Assembly: GCA_016706275.1 (NCBI GenBank)
Contig: JADJJY010000003.1
Span: 310,001 to 374,000 of the forward strand
Source: Chloracidobacterium sp.
GTDB taxonomy: Bacteria > Acidobacteriota > Blastocatellia > Pyrinomonadales > Pyrinomonadaceae
Direction of reading: 5' to 3'
Length of the DNA: 64,000 nucleotides
Shown: one piece after another, positions 54,630-63,856 of the stretch
Layout: the number at the start of each line of letters is the position of its first letter
Numbering within the stretch: position 1 is the first letter of the stretch
Notes under the pieces: generated by a model
What the model saw: the letters and a program-made list of their open reading frames with translations, nothing else
Database searches by the model: none
What the model was told of the DNA's origin: nothing
Made by a program: the position numbers and the translations under genes

Positions 54630-55679
54630 TTACACTCCCCTGATAGCTAATCCGACGGCTACGGCCATTTCAGGCACGATCTCGCTGAGATAATCGGGGT
54701 CGAATTTTTTGGTATCAACGTTAATATTGCGAAACGGATCGAGAACCTCGACCGGCAATTCGAGCCGTGTGCTGAGTTCCTGTGAAAGTCCGGCAAGCTT
54801 AGAACCGCCGCCCGAAATGAGGATCTTTTGAACAACTGTCTCGTTGTCCTCTGTCGTCGCACGATAAAAATCAAAAGTTTTCTGTATCTCCATCGCGACG
54901 ATCTCAGTAACGTTATTCATCAACGGCTCGATTGATTTTTCTTCGACACCCTCGACGGCTTCGGCGACGCCGCGTTTGACGGCTTCAGCCTGCTGAAAGT
55001 TCAGTCCCAGGCTTCGCTGCAGAACGTCTGTAAACTGGCTGCCGCCTACCGTGATGTCGCGGGTAAAAAGCGAACGCGTTCCCTTAACGATATTGACGTT
55101 CATTGTCGAGGCTCCGATATTGAGCAGCGTGACAACGTCATCCTCGGTCGGGGTGTAGTTCACTTCGTAGCAATTTTGCAGGGCAAAGGTATCGACATCG
55201 ATCACCACCGGTGTTTTTCCGGCAAGCTGGATGGCCTGTTTGATATTGTCGATGCGCTCGCGTTTGCAAGCGGCGATCAACACGTTGGTTGAATCTTCGG
55301 TCTCGGCGGTCACCTGATAATCAAGGCTGACATCGGCGAGATCGTAAGGGATGTGTTCTTCGGCGTGCCAGTCGATCGATTCTTCGAGCTCGTCTTTGCT
55401 CATCGGAGGCAGAACGATGTTCTTTAAGATCACCGAATGTCCGCTCACGCCGGTTACGACGTTGGTCGCATTGACCTGATGATTTGTACAGACGCTCTGG
55501 ATGACGTCCGAAACAACATTGAGCTCCATGATCTGGCCGTCGATGATCGTGTCACCCGGCAGATTTTCAAAGCCTAAGCTCACCAGATTGAGATTATTAA
55601 GCTTGCCCTCAAGCTCAACCATCTTTATCGAACTGGATCCGATGTCTAGACCGGCCACACTTTTCTTTTTACCGAACAT
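54630..55679 (-). CDS. pilM: Type IV pilus actin-like ATPase PilM
   Basis: 349 residues, no signal peptide. Seen: actin-like phosphate loops VAGLDIGSSSIKMVELEG (residues 8-25) and ISGGGSKLAGLSQELS, with IGASTMNVNIVKG as the connecting motif; overall PilM/FtsA fold. AGGAG precedes the start. Known: cytosolic ring that binds the N-terminus of PilN and couples ATPase motors to the envelope complex. First gene of the operon; a promoter-like pair lies about 285 bp upstream. Confidence 0.96.
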   Translation of the reverse strand: MFGKKKSVAGLDIGSSSIKMVELEGKLNNLNLVSLGFENLPGDTIIDGQIMELNVVSDVIQSVCTNHQVNATNVVTGVSGHSVILKNIVLPPMSKDELEESIDWHAEEHIPYDLADVSLDYQVTAETEDSTNVLIAACKRERIDNIKQAIQLAGKTPVVIDVDTFALQNCYEVNYTPTEDDVVTLLNIGASTMNVNIVKGTRSLFTRDITVGGSQFTDVLQRSLGLNFQQAEAVKRGVAEAVEGVEEKSIEPLMNNVTEIVAMEIQKTFDFYRATTEDNETVVQKILISGGGSKLAGLSQELSTRLELPVEVLDPFRNINVDTKKFDPDYLSEIVPEMAVAVGLAIRGV

Positions 55680-56146
55680 GTTCTGTTTGCTCCTATTGGC
55701 TGCAATATCTTTTTTGGACTAAAAGTTTTCTTGAGTTCCCATCCGAAGATGCGTGTTCTGATTTGTGAAGGTTTTTGCCACCTAGTAATAGATCGGAAAG
55801 TTGGGACTATTCATTCGACAGGTCAACTAATAAGATGTGCCTAAAACCCGCATTTTTCGGATGTTTCGATCACGAGGCGTGATCGGCGGAAACTAGATAA
55901 ATTCAAGAAAACTATGCCGCTGGTGGCGATAGGTGTAAGACCTGTAAGGTCGTTACTCTTAAAATTTACAGTAATGCACAACGTCTGTCAACAGTTTTTT
56001 ACATTGTTTAACCTCAAAATGAAAGAAATTCGGGCAGGTTGATCTAGCGATACGGTCAGAATGACCTTATTTGGTGGCGGAACTTGAACTGGCAAGCGCA
56101 ATAAATGATATCTGCGAGCCTTTAACTAATGCATTCAGTTGGCTTA
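55680..56146. other. 467-bp gene-free region with pil leader and small palindromes
   Basis: No gene found. It holds a candidate minus-strand promoter (55963-55991) and, between that and pilM, two palindromes in the transcript leader: CGATCACG-AGG-CGTGATCG (55867-55885) and GACCT-GTA-AGGTC (55939-55951). GGTCA-GAA-TGACC lies at 56054-56066 beyond the promoter. No known riboswitch motif was recognised. Confidence 0.6.
55963..55991 (-). promoter_or_regulatory. Candidate sigma70 promoter of pilMNOPQ
   Basis: Read on the minus strand, TTGACA (55991-55986) is a perfect -35 and TAAATT (55968-55963) a -10 at 17-bp spacing. Transcripts would have about 275 nt of leader before pilM. Confidence 0.6.
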
Positions 56147-57337
56147 TTAAGGTTTTTTCAATTCCATTTTTGCGATCGATTCAAGATGTACTTCGTCAGG
56201 GCCGTCGGCCAGGCGAAGGGTGCGGGCGTAGATCCAATACTGTGCAAGCGGAAAATCGGGTGAAACGCCTCCGCCGCCGTGAACCTGTATCGAGCGGTCG
56301 ATCACTTTCAGAGCCATTTGCGGTACGAGTGCCTTGATCATAGCGATCTCGCGGCGGGCGGCTTTGTTGCCTACGCTGTCCATCATCCATGCCGTCTTGA
56401 GCACTAGCAAACGTGCTTGGTCTATGGCTAGGCGAGCCTCGGCGATCCACTGGCGAATGACGCCTTGATCCGCAACGGGCTTGCCAAACGCAACACGCGA
56501 CTTTGCTCGCGAACACATCAATTCCAGCGCACGCTCGGCAATGCCGATCAGCCGCATACAATGATGGACACGGCCCGGGCCGAGACGTCCCTGTGCGATC
56601 TCAAAACCGCGGCCCTCGCCAAGCAGTAGATTATCCTTTGGTACGCGGACATTAATATATGAGATCTGCGAATGACCGTTCGGTGCGTCGTCGTAACCAA
56701 ATACGTCAACCTGCCGCTGGACGATGACACCGGGCGTTTCCATCGGCACGAGGATCATAGATTGCTGCAAATGCCTGGGCGCGGTGTCATCAGTCTTGCC
56801 CATAAATATCGACAGCTTGCAGCGGGCGTCGCCGCCGCCGGTCGACCACCATTTCTCGCCGTTGAGCACATAGTCGTCGCCGTCGGATACGATCGAGGCC
56901 TGAATATTCGTCGCATCGGACGAGGCAACATCCGGCTCGGTCATCGAAAAACACGAACGTATCTCACCGTTGAGCAGCGGCTTGAGCCACTGTTCCTGCT
57001 GCTCTGCGGTGCCGTAGAGATGCAGCACCTCCATATTGCCCGTATCCGGGGCCGAGCAATTAAAAACCTCGCTCGCCCAAACGACACGGCCCATCATTTC
57101 GGCGAGCGGTGCGTATTCGAGATTTGTCAGGCCCGACTCCGACGGCAGAAACAGATTCCACAATCCGGCAGCCTTTGCTTTGTCTTTGAGATCTTCGATC
57201 AACTCACTCGGCTGCCAGCGGTCACCGGCATCGATCTCGGCGGTGAACACGGCTTCATTCGGATAAATATGCTCGTCCATAAACGCGGCGAGTTGTTTTT
57301 GCAGTTCAATTGTTTTTGCTGAATAATCGAAGTTCAT
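56147..57337 (-). CDS. Acyl-CoA dehydrogenase (ACAD10/11-like)
   Basis: 396 residues. Seen: FAD/acyl-CoA dehydrogenase motifs SCFSMTEPDVASSDATNI, YVLNGEKWWSTGG, and C-terminal QVHGGGGVSPDFPLAQ and RLADGPDEVHLESIAK; the usual MCAD catalytic Glu position is not EGT but DGPDE, as in ACAD10/11. Known: such dehydrogenases act with a neighbouring aminoglycoside-phosphotransferase-like kinase on 4-hydroxyacyl-CoA. Start is 39 bp from the divergent kinase gene. No signal peptide; cytoplasmic. Confidence 0.9.
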   Translation of the reverse strand: MNFDYSAKTIELQKQLAAFMDEHIYPNEAVFTAEIDAGDRWQPSELIEDLKDKAKAAGLWNLFLPSESGLTNLEYAPLAEMMGRVVWASEVFNCSAPDTGNMEVLHLYGTAEQQEQWLKPLLNGEIRSCFSMTEPDVASSDATNIQASIVSDGDDYVLNGEKWWSTGGGDARCKLSIFMGKTDDTAPRHLQQSMILVPMETPGVIVQRQVDVFGYDDAPNGHSQISYINVRVPKDNLLLGEGRGFEIAQGRLGPGRVHHCMRLIGIAERALELMCSRAKSRVAFGKPVADQGVIRQWIAEARLAIDQARLLVLKTAWMMDSVGNKAARREIAMIKALVPQMALKVIDRSIQVHGGGGVSPDFPLAQYWIYARTLRLADGPDEVHLESIAKMELKKP

Positions 57338-57376
57338 AGGGTAAATTTAGCCACAGATTAACACAGAAATAACAAA

Positions 57377-58450
57377 ATGCGGGAAACGAAACCGGTCCGT
57401 GCCGGAGAGGAATTAGATATCGAGCGACTGAGCGGGTATTTGACCCGACAGATGCCATCCGCAAGCGGCGACATCGTGGTCGAGCAGTTCCCTGCCGGCA
57501 GCTCTAATCTGACATATTTCGTTCGCATCGGCGATGCTGAATATGTGCTCCGCCGCCCGCCATTTGGCAACACTGTCAAATCTGCCCACGACATGAGCCG
57601 CGAGTTTAATGTGCTATCGAAACTTTCGGCCGTGTATCAACCCGCCCCTAAACCGCTACTTTTCTGCGACGATGAATCCGTGATTGGTGCCGAATTTTAT
57701 CTAATGGAACGGAGAAAGGGATTGATAATCCGAGGCCGTGTCAGTAGCCCGCACGTAAATAAGGGCTCGCTCGAAAATTCTCAAGCCTATAGGACAGAAG
57801 TCTGCCAAAGTTTCATCCAGAACCTCGCCGACTTACACGCACTTGACTACAATGCAGCCGGGCTCGGCGACCTCGGCAAGCCGGACGGCTACGTCCGTCG
57901 TCAGGTCGAAGGCTGGACACAACGCTATTTCGCCGCAAAGACCGATGAACACGCCGCACTCGAATCGGCGATCAGTTGGCTCAATGACAATATTCCGGCA
58001 GACTCCGTTGCATCGCTAGTCCATAACGACTACAAATTCGACAATGTAATGCTCGACCCAGACGATCTCACAAAGATAACGGCTGTCTTGGATTGGGAAA
58101 TGGTCACAGTCGGCGATCCGCTAATGGATCTCGGCACTACGCTCGGTTATTGGATGTCACGCGAAGTTGGCGATGAGCTATTGAATATGCCCTTTAACCC
58201 GCGGGTCCTGATGGAAAACATTACCCGCCAAGAATTGGTTGAAATGTACGCAGCAGCGTCCGGCCGCGACGTATCAAACATTTTGTTCTACTACGTCTTC
58301 GGCACATTCAAGATCGCCGTCATCGCCCAGCAGATCTACGCGAGATATGTGAAAGGGTTTACACAGGACAAGCGGTTTGCAAGCTTTGATAAATTCGTCG
58401 CGGCATTGGGTATGATCGCGGCAAATGCTCTGCACAAACGATCGATCTAA
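57377..58450 (+). CDS. APH-family phosphotransferase (ACAD10/11-like kinase partner)
   Basis: 357 residues. Seen: N-terminal kinase fold with YFVRIGDAEYVLRRPPFG, the catalytic loop SLVHNDYKFDNVMLD (Brenner-type HNDxxxxN) and AVLDWEMVTVGDPLMDL with the metal-binding Asp. Known: relatives phosphorylate the 4-hydroxy group of acyl-CoA in levulinate and hydroxy-acid catabolism (ACAD10/11, LvaA). It is divergent from the acyl-CoA dehydrogenase and its 3' end overlaps preA by 4 bp. An aminoglycoside kinase role is unlikely given the partner. Confidence 0.9.
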   Translation: MRETKPVRAGEELDIERLSGYLTRQMPSASGDIVVEQFPAGSSNLTYFVRIGDAEYVLRRPPFGNTVKSAHDMSREFNVLSKLSAVYQPAPKPLLFCDDESVIGAEFYLMERRKGLIIRGRVSSPHVNKGSLENSQAYRTEVCQSFIQNLADLHALDYNAAGLGDLGKPDGYVRRQVEGWTQRYFAAKTDEHAALESAISWLNDNIPADSVASLVHNDYKFDNVMLDPDDLTKITAVLDWEMVTVGDPLMDLGTTLGYWMSREVGDELLNMPFNPRVLMENITRQELVEMYAAASGRDVSNILFYYVFGTFKIAVIAQQIYARYVKGFTQDKRFASFDKFVAALGMIAANALHKRSI

Positions 58451-59694
58451 TTTCCCGCTGTACGCTGCCTCCAACTCTCGGTCGGGCCGCCGGCATCAAC
58501 GCGGATCATTTCGATCGCACCTGGTGATGGACAGACAAGAGCGCAGAGATTGCAGCCGACACATTCGGCCTCGATGACGCGGGGATACCGTTTGCCGTCC
58601 ACCTCTTCGAACTCAAAGCTCTGGTGTGCCCCGTCTTCGCAGGCGACATAGCAGAGATTGCACTGGATGCATTTGTCTTTGTGGACGAGGGCTTTGACGT
58701 CGTAGTTGAGGTCGAGATCGCCCCAATCTGTCATGCGATGAACCGATTTGCCGACGATGTCGCCGACGCTCGCAAATCCTTTTTCGTCCAAATAATTATT
58801 GAGCCCGTCGATCATATCCTCGACGATGCGGTAGCCGTAATGCATCACCGCCGTACACACCTGTACGTTTGCTGCACCAAGCAGCATAAACTCGACCGCG
58901 TCACGCCAAGTGTTTATGCCGCCAATTCCCGAAATAGGAATATTAAATTCGGCATCGCGGGCAAGCTCCGAAACCATGTTGAGCGCGATCGGCTTGACCG
59001 CGGTGCCGCAATAACCGCCGTGGGCAGCCATTCCGTTGACGTTCGGATACGGAATCATAGTATCGACATCGACGCCGATCACCGAGTTGATCGTATTTAT
59101 CAGCGAAACGGCGTCCGCACCACCCTTTTGAGCGGCACGCCCTGGCGGGACGATGTGCGTGACATTTGGTGTAAGTTTGACGATGACCGGGATGTCAGAT
59201 ACCTCTTTGACCCACTCCGTGACCATGCAAGTATATTCCGGCACCTGGCCCATCGCGGCTCCCATGCCTCGTTCCGACATACCGTGCGGGCAGCCAAAGT
59301 TTAGCTCGAAACCGTCGCACCCCGTGTCCTGCGTTCGCTTGGTGATCTCTTGCCAAGCCTCTTTTTTCGATTCGACCATCAGGCTTGCGATGACCGTGTG
59401 GTTCGGATATTTCTTTTTGCACTCGGCCATCTCTTTTAGATTGACCTCAAGCGGGCGATCGGTGATCAGCTCAATATTATTTAGCCCGATCATCCTTACC
59501 TGGCCTTGGTCAAGGGCAGCGAGCCGCGACGAAACGTTTGTGATCCGTTCGCCAAGCGTTTTCCACACGGCTCCGCCCCAACCGGCGTCAAAAGCCCGTT
59601 CGATCATCGGCCCCATATTCGTCGGCGGTGCCGACGCCAGCCAGAATGGATTGGGCGACTTTAATCCTGCAAAATTTGTAGTTAGATCAGCCAT
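58447..59694 (-). CDS. preA: NAD-dependent dihydropyrimidine dehydrogenase subunit PreA
   Basis: 415 residues. Seen: dihydroorotate-dehydrogenase-like barrel with LKSPNPFWLASAPPT, VIVKLTPNVTHI and the active-site Cys in FELNFGCPHGMSERGMG; a C-terminal ferredoxin part with two 4Fe-4S motifs, CIQCNLCYVAC and CVGCNLCALVC. Known: with PreT it reduces uracil/thymine to dihydro forms using NADH. It starts 6 bp after preT. Overlaps the 3' end of the APH-like gene by 4 bp (convergent). Confidence 0.94.
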   Translation of the reverse strand: MADLTTNFAGLKSPNPFWLASAPPTNMGPMIERAFDAGWGGAVWKTLGERITNVSSRLAALDQGQVRMIGLNNIELITDRPLEVNLKEMAECKKKYPNHTVIASLMVESKKEAWQEITKRTQDTGCDGFELNFGCPHGMSERGMGAAMGQVPEYTCMVTEWVKEVSDIPVIVKLTPNVTHIVPPGRAAQKGGADAVSLINTINSVIGVDVDTMIPYPNVNGMAAHGGYCGTAVKPIALNMVSELARDAEFNIPISGIGGINTWRDAVEFMLLGAANVQVCTAVMHYGYRIVEDMIDGLNNYLDEKGFASVGDIVGKSVHRMTDWGDLDLNYDVKALVHKDKCIQCNLCYVACEDGAHQSFEFEEVDGKRYPRVIEAECVGCNLCALVCPSPGAIEMIRVDAGGPTESWRQRTAGN

Positions 59695-59700
59695 AACTCT

Positions 59701-61089
59701 TTAATGATGATGTACCGCAGTTTTTTCGACAGGCTTAACGGACGATCCGGCAAATTGGACACTCTCGCCAGTCAAAGCATGATGGATCCCTTCGGCTGCG
59801 TGCTTGCCCATTTGCGAAGCATCGACTGCCTCGGCCCCGCCGTTTGCGCAATCGCCGCCCGCGAAGATCGCTGGATCTGATGTCTGCATCTGTCCGTTGA
59901 CGACGACGCGGCCTTTTTCGTCTACATCGACACCGGTGATGTCGGTAAAGAACGACGCCATTTTTTGCTGGCCGATGGCTTTGATGACCATGTCACATTC
60001 GATCGCAAACTCCGTTCCGTCGGGCTTTGAGCATAGCAAGGCGAGAACGCTGATCTCTCCACCGATTTTGATCAATTTCGTTTGCCAATGAAATTCGACT
60101 CCGTCTTTTTTAGCAAGTTCGATCTCGTACTCGTAGGCCGGAGCATCCGCCTCCGTACGTCGATAGATCATCATCACATTCTCCGCTCCAAGGCGTTTTG
60201 CTTGAGTTACTGCATCAACTGCCGTATTTCCGGCTCCAATTACGGCGACATTGCGGCCTAGGGGGACGCTTTTCCAGTCGCGGGTCTTGATCTGCTCAAT
60301 AAACGCTAGGGCGTCAATAACGCCCTCGAGATCCTCACCGGGTATGTTAAGCCTGTTAGTCTCTCCAAGCCCGACGGCCAGAAAGATCGCGTCGTGCCAC
60401 TCCCGAAGCAACTCAACACCTACGTGATTTACCGGTCCGAGAGTTTCCGCCGAACCGGCCACGATCTCTGTATTTAGGCGAAACTCGACGCCCAGGCGGG
60501 CGATATGATCGACCTCGCTCAACGACACGCTCTGCGGCATTTTGTATTCCGCCATGCCGTAGGTGTCGAGGCCACCGGGCTGTTCGCGGCGTTCGTAAAC
60601 GGTCACGTCGTAACCAAGCCGAGCAAGATACGCGGCACACGAAAGCCCCGCTGGGCCGGACCCGACGATGCCAACAGACTTGCCGTTAGCCTCGCCTTTT
60701 TCAAAGATCTGTTTGTCGACAGCCATTGCATGGTCGGTCGCGTAGCGCTGGAGTCGGCCGATCTCGATAGGTTTTTTTATGAGCGTTTTCTCGACACACG
60801 CACCTTCGCACAGCACTTCGACCGGACACACGCGTGCACATGATGCACCGATGGGATTTGCGTCAAATATCACGCGGGCCGAGCCGATGACGTTGCCGCT
60901 CGCTATCTTCTTAATAAACCCGGGCACGTCGATATGCGTCGGGCAGGCGTGCATACACGGCGCGTCATAGCAATAGAGACAGCGGTTCGCCTCTTGCATC
61001 GCCTCGGCGGCAGACATTGCCGGGTTGATCTCGGCAAAATTATGCTCGATCTGTGTTATGTCCAGCGGTGTACAAAATGCCTTATCCAT
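59701..61089 (-). CDS. preT: NAD-dependent dihydropyrimidine dehydrogenase subunit PreT
   Basis: 462 residues. Seen: N-terminal iron-sulfur Cys motifs (CLYCYDAPCMHACP, CARVCPVEVLCEGAC), FAD-binding GSGPAGLSCAAYLARLGYDV, and a second Rossmann NVAVIGAGNTAVDAVTQAKRLG for NAD(P)H, as in glutamate-synthase small-subunit-type electron modules. Known: donates electrons from NADH to PreA. Follows a hypothetical secreted protein by 6 bp in a minus-strand operon. Confidence 0.94.
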   Translation of the reverse strand: MDKAFCTPLDITQIEHNFAEINPAMSAAEAMQEANRCLYCYDAPCMHACPTHIDVPGFIKKIASGNVIGSARVIFDANPIGASCARVCPVEVLCEGACVEKTLIKKPIEIGRLQRYATDHAMAVDKQIFEKGEANGKSVGIVGSGPAGLSCAAYLARLGYDVTVYERREQPGGLDTYGMAEYKMPQSVSLSEVDHIARLGVEFRLNTEIVAGSAETLGPVNHVGVELLREWHDAIFLAVGLGETNRLNIPGEDLEGVIDALAFIEQIKTRDWKSVPLGRNVAVIGAGNTAVDAVTQAKRLGAENVMMIYRRTEADAPAYEYEIELAKKDGVEFHWQTKLIKIGGEISVLALLCSKPDGTEFAIECDMVIKAIGQQKMASFFTDITGVDVDEKGRVVVNGQMQTSDPAIFAGGDCANGGAEAVDASQMGKHAAEGIHHALTGESVQFAGSSVKPVEKTAVHHH

Positions 61090-61095
61090 ACGCTC

Positions 61096-61881
61096 TCAAC
61101 TGACCTTTACAAAATATTTGCCATCAAAACGATAGGTGATAAATTTGCTCGTAACGCGTCCCTGAGGCGTACGTTTGTCTTCGATAACGACGGGAAAGCG
61201 AAAACTCTTATTCGTCTCGTTATAAAAGAAAAGCCTTACGGGCCGTTCGGGATGATCGACGACGGTAAAAAAATCAAAAGCAAAACCGATCGAATTCTTA
61301 ATTCCCGACGTTGTTTTGATTACCTTTGCATCAGTGTCTAGCTTCTCGCCATTGATACGAAACGCCTTGATCGTCTGACCGGCATAAGATGTCGAACCGA
61401 TAAAGGTCGAAACGCCCAGATATATCGGCCCGCCTGTAGCGTCGGTCTGAAATATCTGGTGGTAAAAAACACCCGCACTCTCGTCCTCGTCCGCTTCGGC
61501 CCAGGTATATATTTTTCCGCTCTTGCCGCGATATTGAAAGACACTGGAAAAATCATGCATCGTCCCGCCGGTTTCGAGATCCCACGAATAAACACGAAGG
61601 AGCCCATCCTTTGAGGTCGTGACGTACATTTTACCTTTCAGGCCGGGGAACCCGAATTTGAGAATGTCCGCACGCTTGCCGTATTTGAGCAGTTTGTCCC
61701 GAAGATCGGCGTTGTTCTTAGCCAGCTTTTCGTCGTCATAACCGCCGTTGTAATTACCATATTTTGAGATATTGTCGAGATATCCGACAAACTCGCGCTC
61801 TACAGCCGTTGGCGTTTGCGCAAATGCAGCACTCGCAAAAAGTAAAAACAGAATAGCTAAAATACTGTGTCTCATTATCAT
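61096..61881 (-). CDS. Exported protein of unknown function in pyrimidine operon
   Basis: 261 residues. Seen: signal peptide (HSILAILFLLFASAAFAQ), then about 240 residues of mixed strands with YGKRADILKFGFPGLKGK, YTWAEADEDESAGVFYHQIFQ, and no Cys-rich or catalytic motif recognised. It starts at 61881, adjoining the beta-ureidopropionase stop, and ends 6 bp before preT, so is certainly co-transcribed. Not recognised; it may be an insertion into the operon rather than a pathway member. Confidence 0.75.
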   Translation of the reverse strand: MIMRHSILAILFLLFASAAFAQTPTAVEREFVGYLDNISKYGNYNGGYDDEKLAKNNADLRDKLLKYGKRADILKFGFPGLKGKMYVTTSKDGLLRVYSWDLETGGTMHDFSSVFQYRGKSGKIYTWAEADEDESAGVFYHQIFQTDATGGPIYLGVSTFIGSTSYAGQTIKAFRINGEKLDTDAKVIKTTSGIKNSIGFAFDFFTVVDHPERPVRLFFYNETNKSFRFPVVIEDKRTPQGRVTSKFITYRFDGKYFVKVS

Positions 61882-62751
61882 TTAATCGTCGATGATCGGG
61901 CCGTAAGCATCCGGACGGCGATCTCTGAAAAACTGCCACGTGTTGCGAACCTCGCGGATCTTGTCCATATCGAGGTCGGCAACGACGAGTTCGTCCTGAT
62001 CGCGTGAGCCGACCGCGAGCATCTGGCCGCGCGGGTCGCAGAAATAGCTCTGACCGTAAAACTCGCCGATGTTCCAAGGGGCCTCGGTACCGACGCGGTT
62101 GATGGCTCCGACAAAATATCCGTTCGCAACGGCGTGAGCAGGCTGCTCAAGTTTCCAGAGATATTCCGACAGGCCTGCGACGGTCGCAGACGGATTAAAG
62201 ATGATCTCGGCGCCGTTCAAACCGAGACATCTTGCCCCTTCGGGGAAATGCCGATCGTAACAAATATAAACTCCGATCCGCGCGTACGCCGTATCAAAGC
62301 ACGGATAACCGAGATTGCCGGGCCTAAAGTAAAACTTTTCCCAAAACCCGGGAGCGACGTGCGGGATATGTGTCTTGCGGTACTTGCCAAGATATGTGCC
62401 GTCTGCATCGATAACAGCGGCGGTGTTGTAATAGACGCCCGTCTGCTCCTCTTCATAGATCGGAACGACGATGACCATGCCGTGCTGTTTCGCGACCTCT
62501 TGCATCAGCTTTACCGTCGGGCCGTCAGGAATGCGTTCGACAGCCTCATACCAGCGTGTCGTCTGCTCGGCACAAAAATACGGCATTGTGAAAACCTCTT
62601 GAAAACAGAGCATCTGCACGCCCTGACGTGCAGCATCCTCGACCATCGTCATCTGATGATCGATATTTGCTTTGCGGATCTGCTCGATCGGAGCATCCGT
62701 CGGGGCAACGTTGTGAGCCTGTATCAGGCCGGCTTTTACTATTCTCGACAT
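61882..62751 (-). CDS. Beta-ureidopropionase / N-carbamoyl-beta-alanine amidohydrolase (nitrilase superfamily)
   Basis: 289 residues. Seen: nitrilase-fold catalytic triad Glu in MLCFQEVFTMPYF, Lys in YRKTHIPHV, Cys in VYICYDRHFPEGARC, and the substrate-recognition region typical of N-carbamoyl-beta-alanine enzymes. Known: hydrolyses N-carbamoyl-beta-alanine to beta-alanine, CO2 and ammonia, the last step of reductive pyrimidine degradation. It lies 22 bp downstream of the cytochrome gene. The dihydropyrimidinase is not in the window and probably lies upstream. Confidence 0.93.
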   Translation of the reverse strand: MSRIVKAGLIQAHNVAPTDAPIEQIRKANIDHQMTMVEDAARQGVQMLCFQEVFTMPYFCAEQTTRWYEAVERIPDGPTVKLMQEVAKQHGMVIVVPIYEEEQTGVYYNTAAVIDADGTYLGKYRKTHIPHVAPGFWEKFYFRPGNLGYPCFDTAYARIGVYICYDRHFPEGARCLGLNGAEIIFNPSATVAGLSEYLWKLEQPAHAVANGYFVGAINRVGTEAPWNIGEFYGQSYFCDPRGQMLAVGSRDQDELVVADLDMDKIREVRNTWQFFRDRRPDAYGPIIDD

Positions 62752-62772
62752 TCCCTTTTCACCTCTTGTCTT

Positions 62773-63846
62773 TTATTTCGGCTGAGCAAATTTCGAGTCA
62801 TCCACCGCGACATTCTTAACCTCGGTGATCTTTCGAACCCAACTGATATTCGGCACTGCAAACCGCGTGGTGGCCGGCAGTTTGACGCCGCCAAAATCTT
62901 TGAAATCGCTGTAATCGACCTGATACTGAAACTGTCCAAGTATGGTCATCGACGAAGCGATACGGCGAACGAGCGAACCAGTCGCCACGTCGAAAACCAG
63001 ACGCTCACGCTGATTGTCAGCGGTCGTTGCCTGTACGATGTAAACGTCGCGGCCGTCGATCCGATCCATAAATCTGTAATCGAGCTTCGCGTAAACCGAC
63101 TTAAGATCCGGATTCGCAAACAGCATTGCGTCCCGTTTTATCTGGTCGATCTCTGACGCTTTGAGTTCAATAGGATCGTTGCCGCCGCGTTTCCACGCGC
63201 TCTTGCCGTCAAATACTTCGGTCACAACATAGTCTGCGTATTTGAGTTCCGAACGGAACTTGCCGCCCTTTTGCCATATCTCTTCAGGTTCGATTGTTTT
63301 ACCATCTGTCTCGATTCTGTTGGCCTTGATCTGCCTGGATGCGACTTTCGCAAGACTGTCTTTTGTCCCAATCGAAGCGGCGTATTTCGTCAGAATATCA
63401 TCGATCAAAGGTTTTACAGCAGGCTGTTTTGGCCTTTCAACGGGAGCCGTAGGCAGGAGGTTTGGAACTGCGACCGGCCTTTCGCGGCCGTTGTGGCAGG
63501 TGTTACATGAGACTTCGGGCTTGCCTTCGAAAAACTGTTTGTTGAGCGCAAATGTCATCTCAAGCATCTTACGCGCCGCTAGTTTGTGGTCGTTCGTGTC
63601 TTTCTCAAAATCCTTATCGCCCGCGGCATGACATCCGGCACAATTAAATCCTAGCGAAGCCGACATCATGTTCATCACCTGGCCCATCTGATCGGCGGGC
63701 ATATCTGTCAGAACTTTGATGTTCTTAAATTTCTGCCCTGCCGTTACCGTCTGAGTCTGTGCGTCTACTCGCAGCGACTTTAAAGCCAGTGCTGCAAACA
63801 ATGCAACGCCAAGTACAATGACCAATAATTTCAGTTTTTGTTTCAT
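62773..63846 (-). CDS. Diheme c-type cytochrome (photosynthetic-reaction-centre-cytochrome-like, PF02276)
   Basis: 357 residues. Seen: signal peptide ending in DAQTQT, two c-heme sites FNCAGCHAAGD and VSCNTCHNGRE with Met/His near (VMNMMSASLGF), matching the small diheme PF02276 pattern, followed by a long domain (about 130-357) with beta-strand repeats (FRSELKYADYVVTEVFDGKSAW, RFMDRIDGRDVYIVQA) resembling lipoprotein-carrier folds. Known: such genes are common in Acidobacteriota but their electron partners are unclear. It lies between the aldehyde dehydrogenase and ureidopropionase genes in one operon. Confidence 0.9.
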   Translation of the reverse strand: MKQKLKLLVIVLGVALFAALALKSLRVDAQTQTVTAGQKFKNIKVLTDMPADQMGQVMNMMSASLGFNCAGCHAAGDKDFEKDTNDHKLAARKMLEMTFALNKQFFEGKPEVSCNTCHNGRERPVAVPNLLPTAPVERPKQPAVKPLIDDILTKYAASIGTKDSLAKVASRQIKANRIETDGKTIEPEEIWQKGGKFRSELKYADYVVTEVFDGKSAWKRGGNDPIELKASEIDQIKRDAMLFANPDLKSVYAKLDYRFMDRIDGRDVYIVQATTADNQRERLVFDVATGSLVRRIASSMTILGQFQYQVDYSDFKDFGGVKLPATTRFAVPNISWVRKITEVKNVAVDDSKFAQPK

Positions 63847-63856
63847 TTCAATTCGG

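Noticed and set aside
55680..55962. c-di-GMP or other known riboswitch in the pil leader
   Set aside because: No recognisable conserved riboswitch core; only two short palindromes seen.
57338..57376. AT-rich 39-bp gap as a repeat element
   Set aside because: It contains CCACAGATTAACACAG, which looks like a common intergenic word, but one copy here is not enough to call a family.
62134..63156. 340-codon plus-strand open frame across ureidopropionase and cytochrome
   Set aside because: Overlaps two real minus-strand genes with catalytic and heme motifs; no motif of its own.
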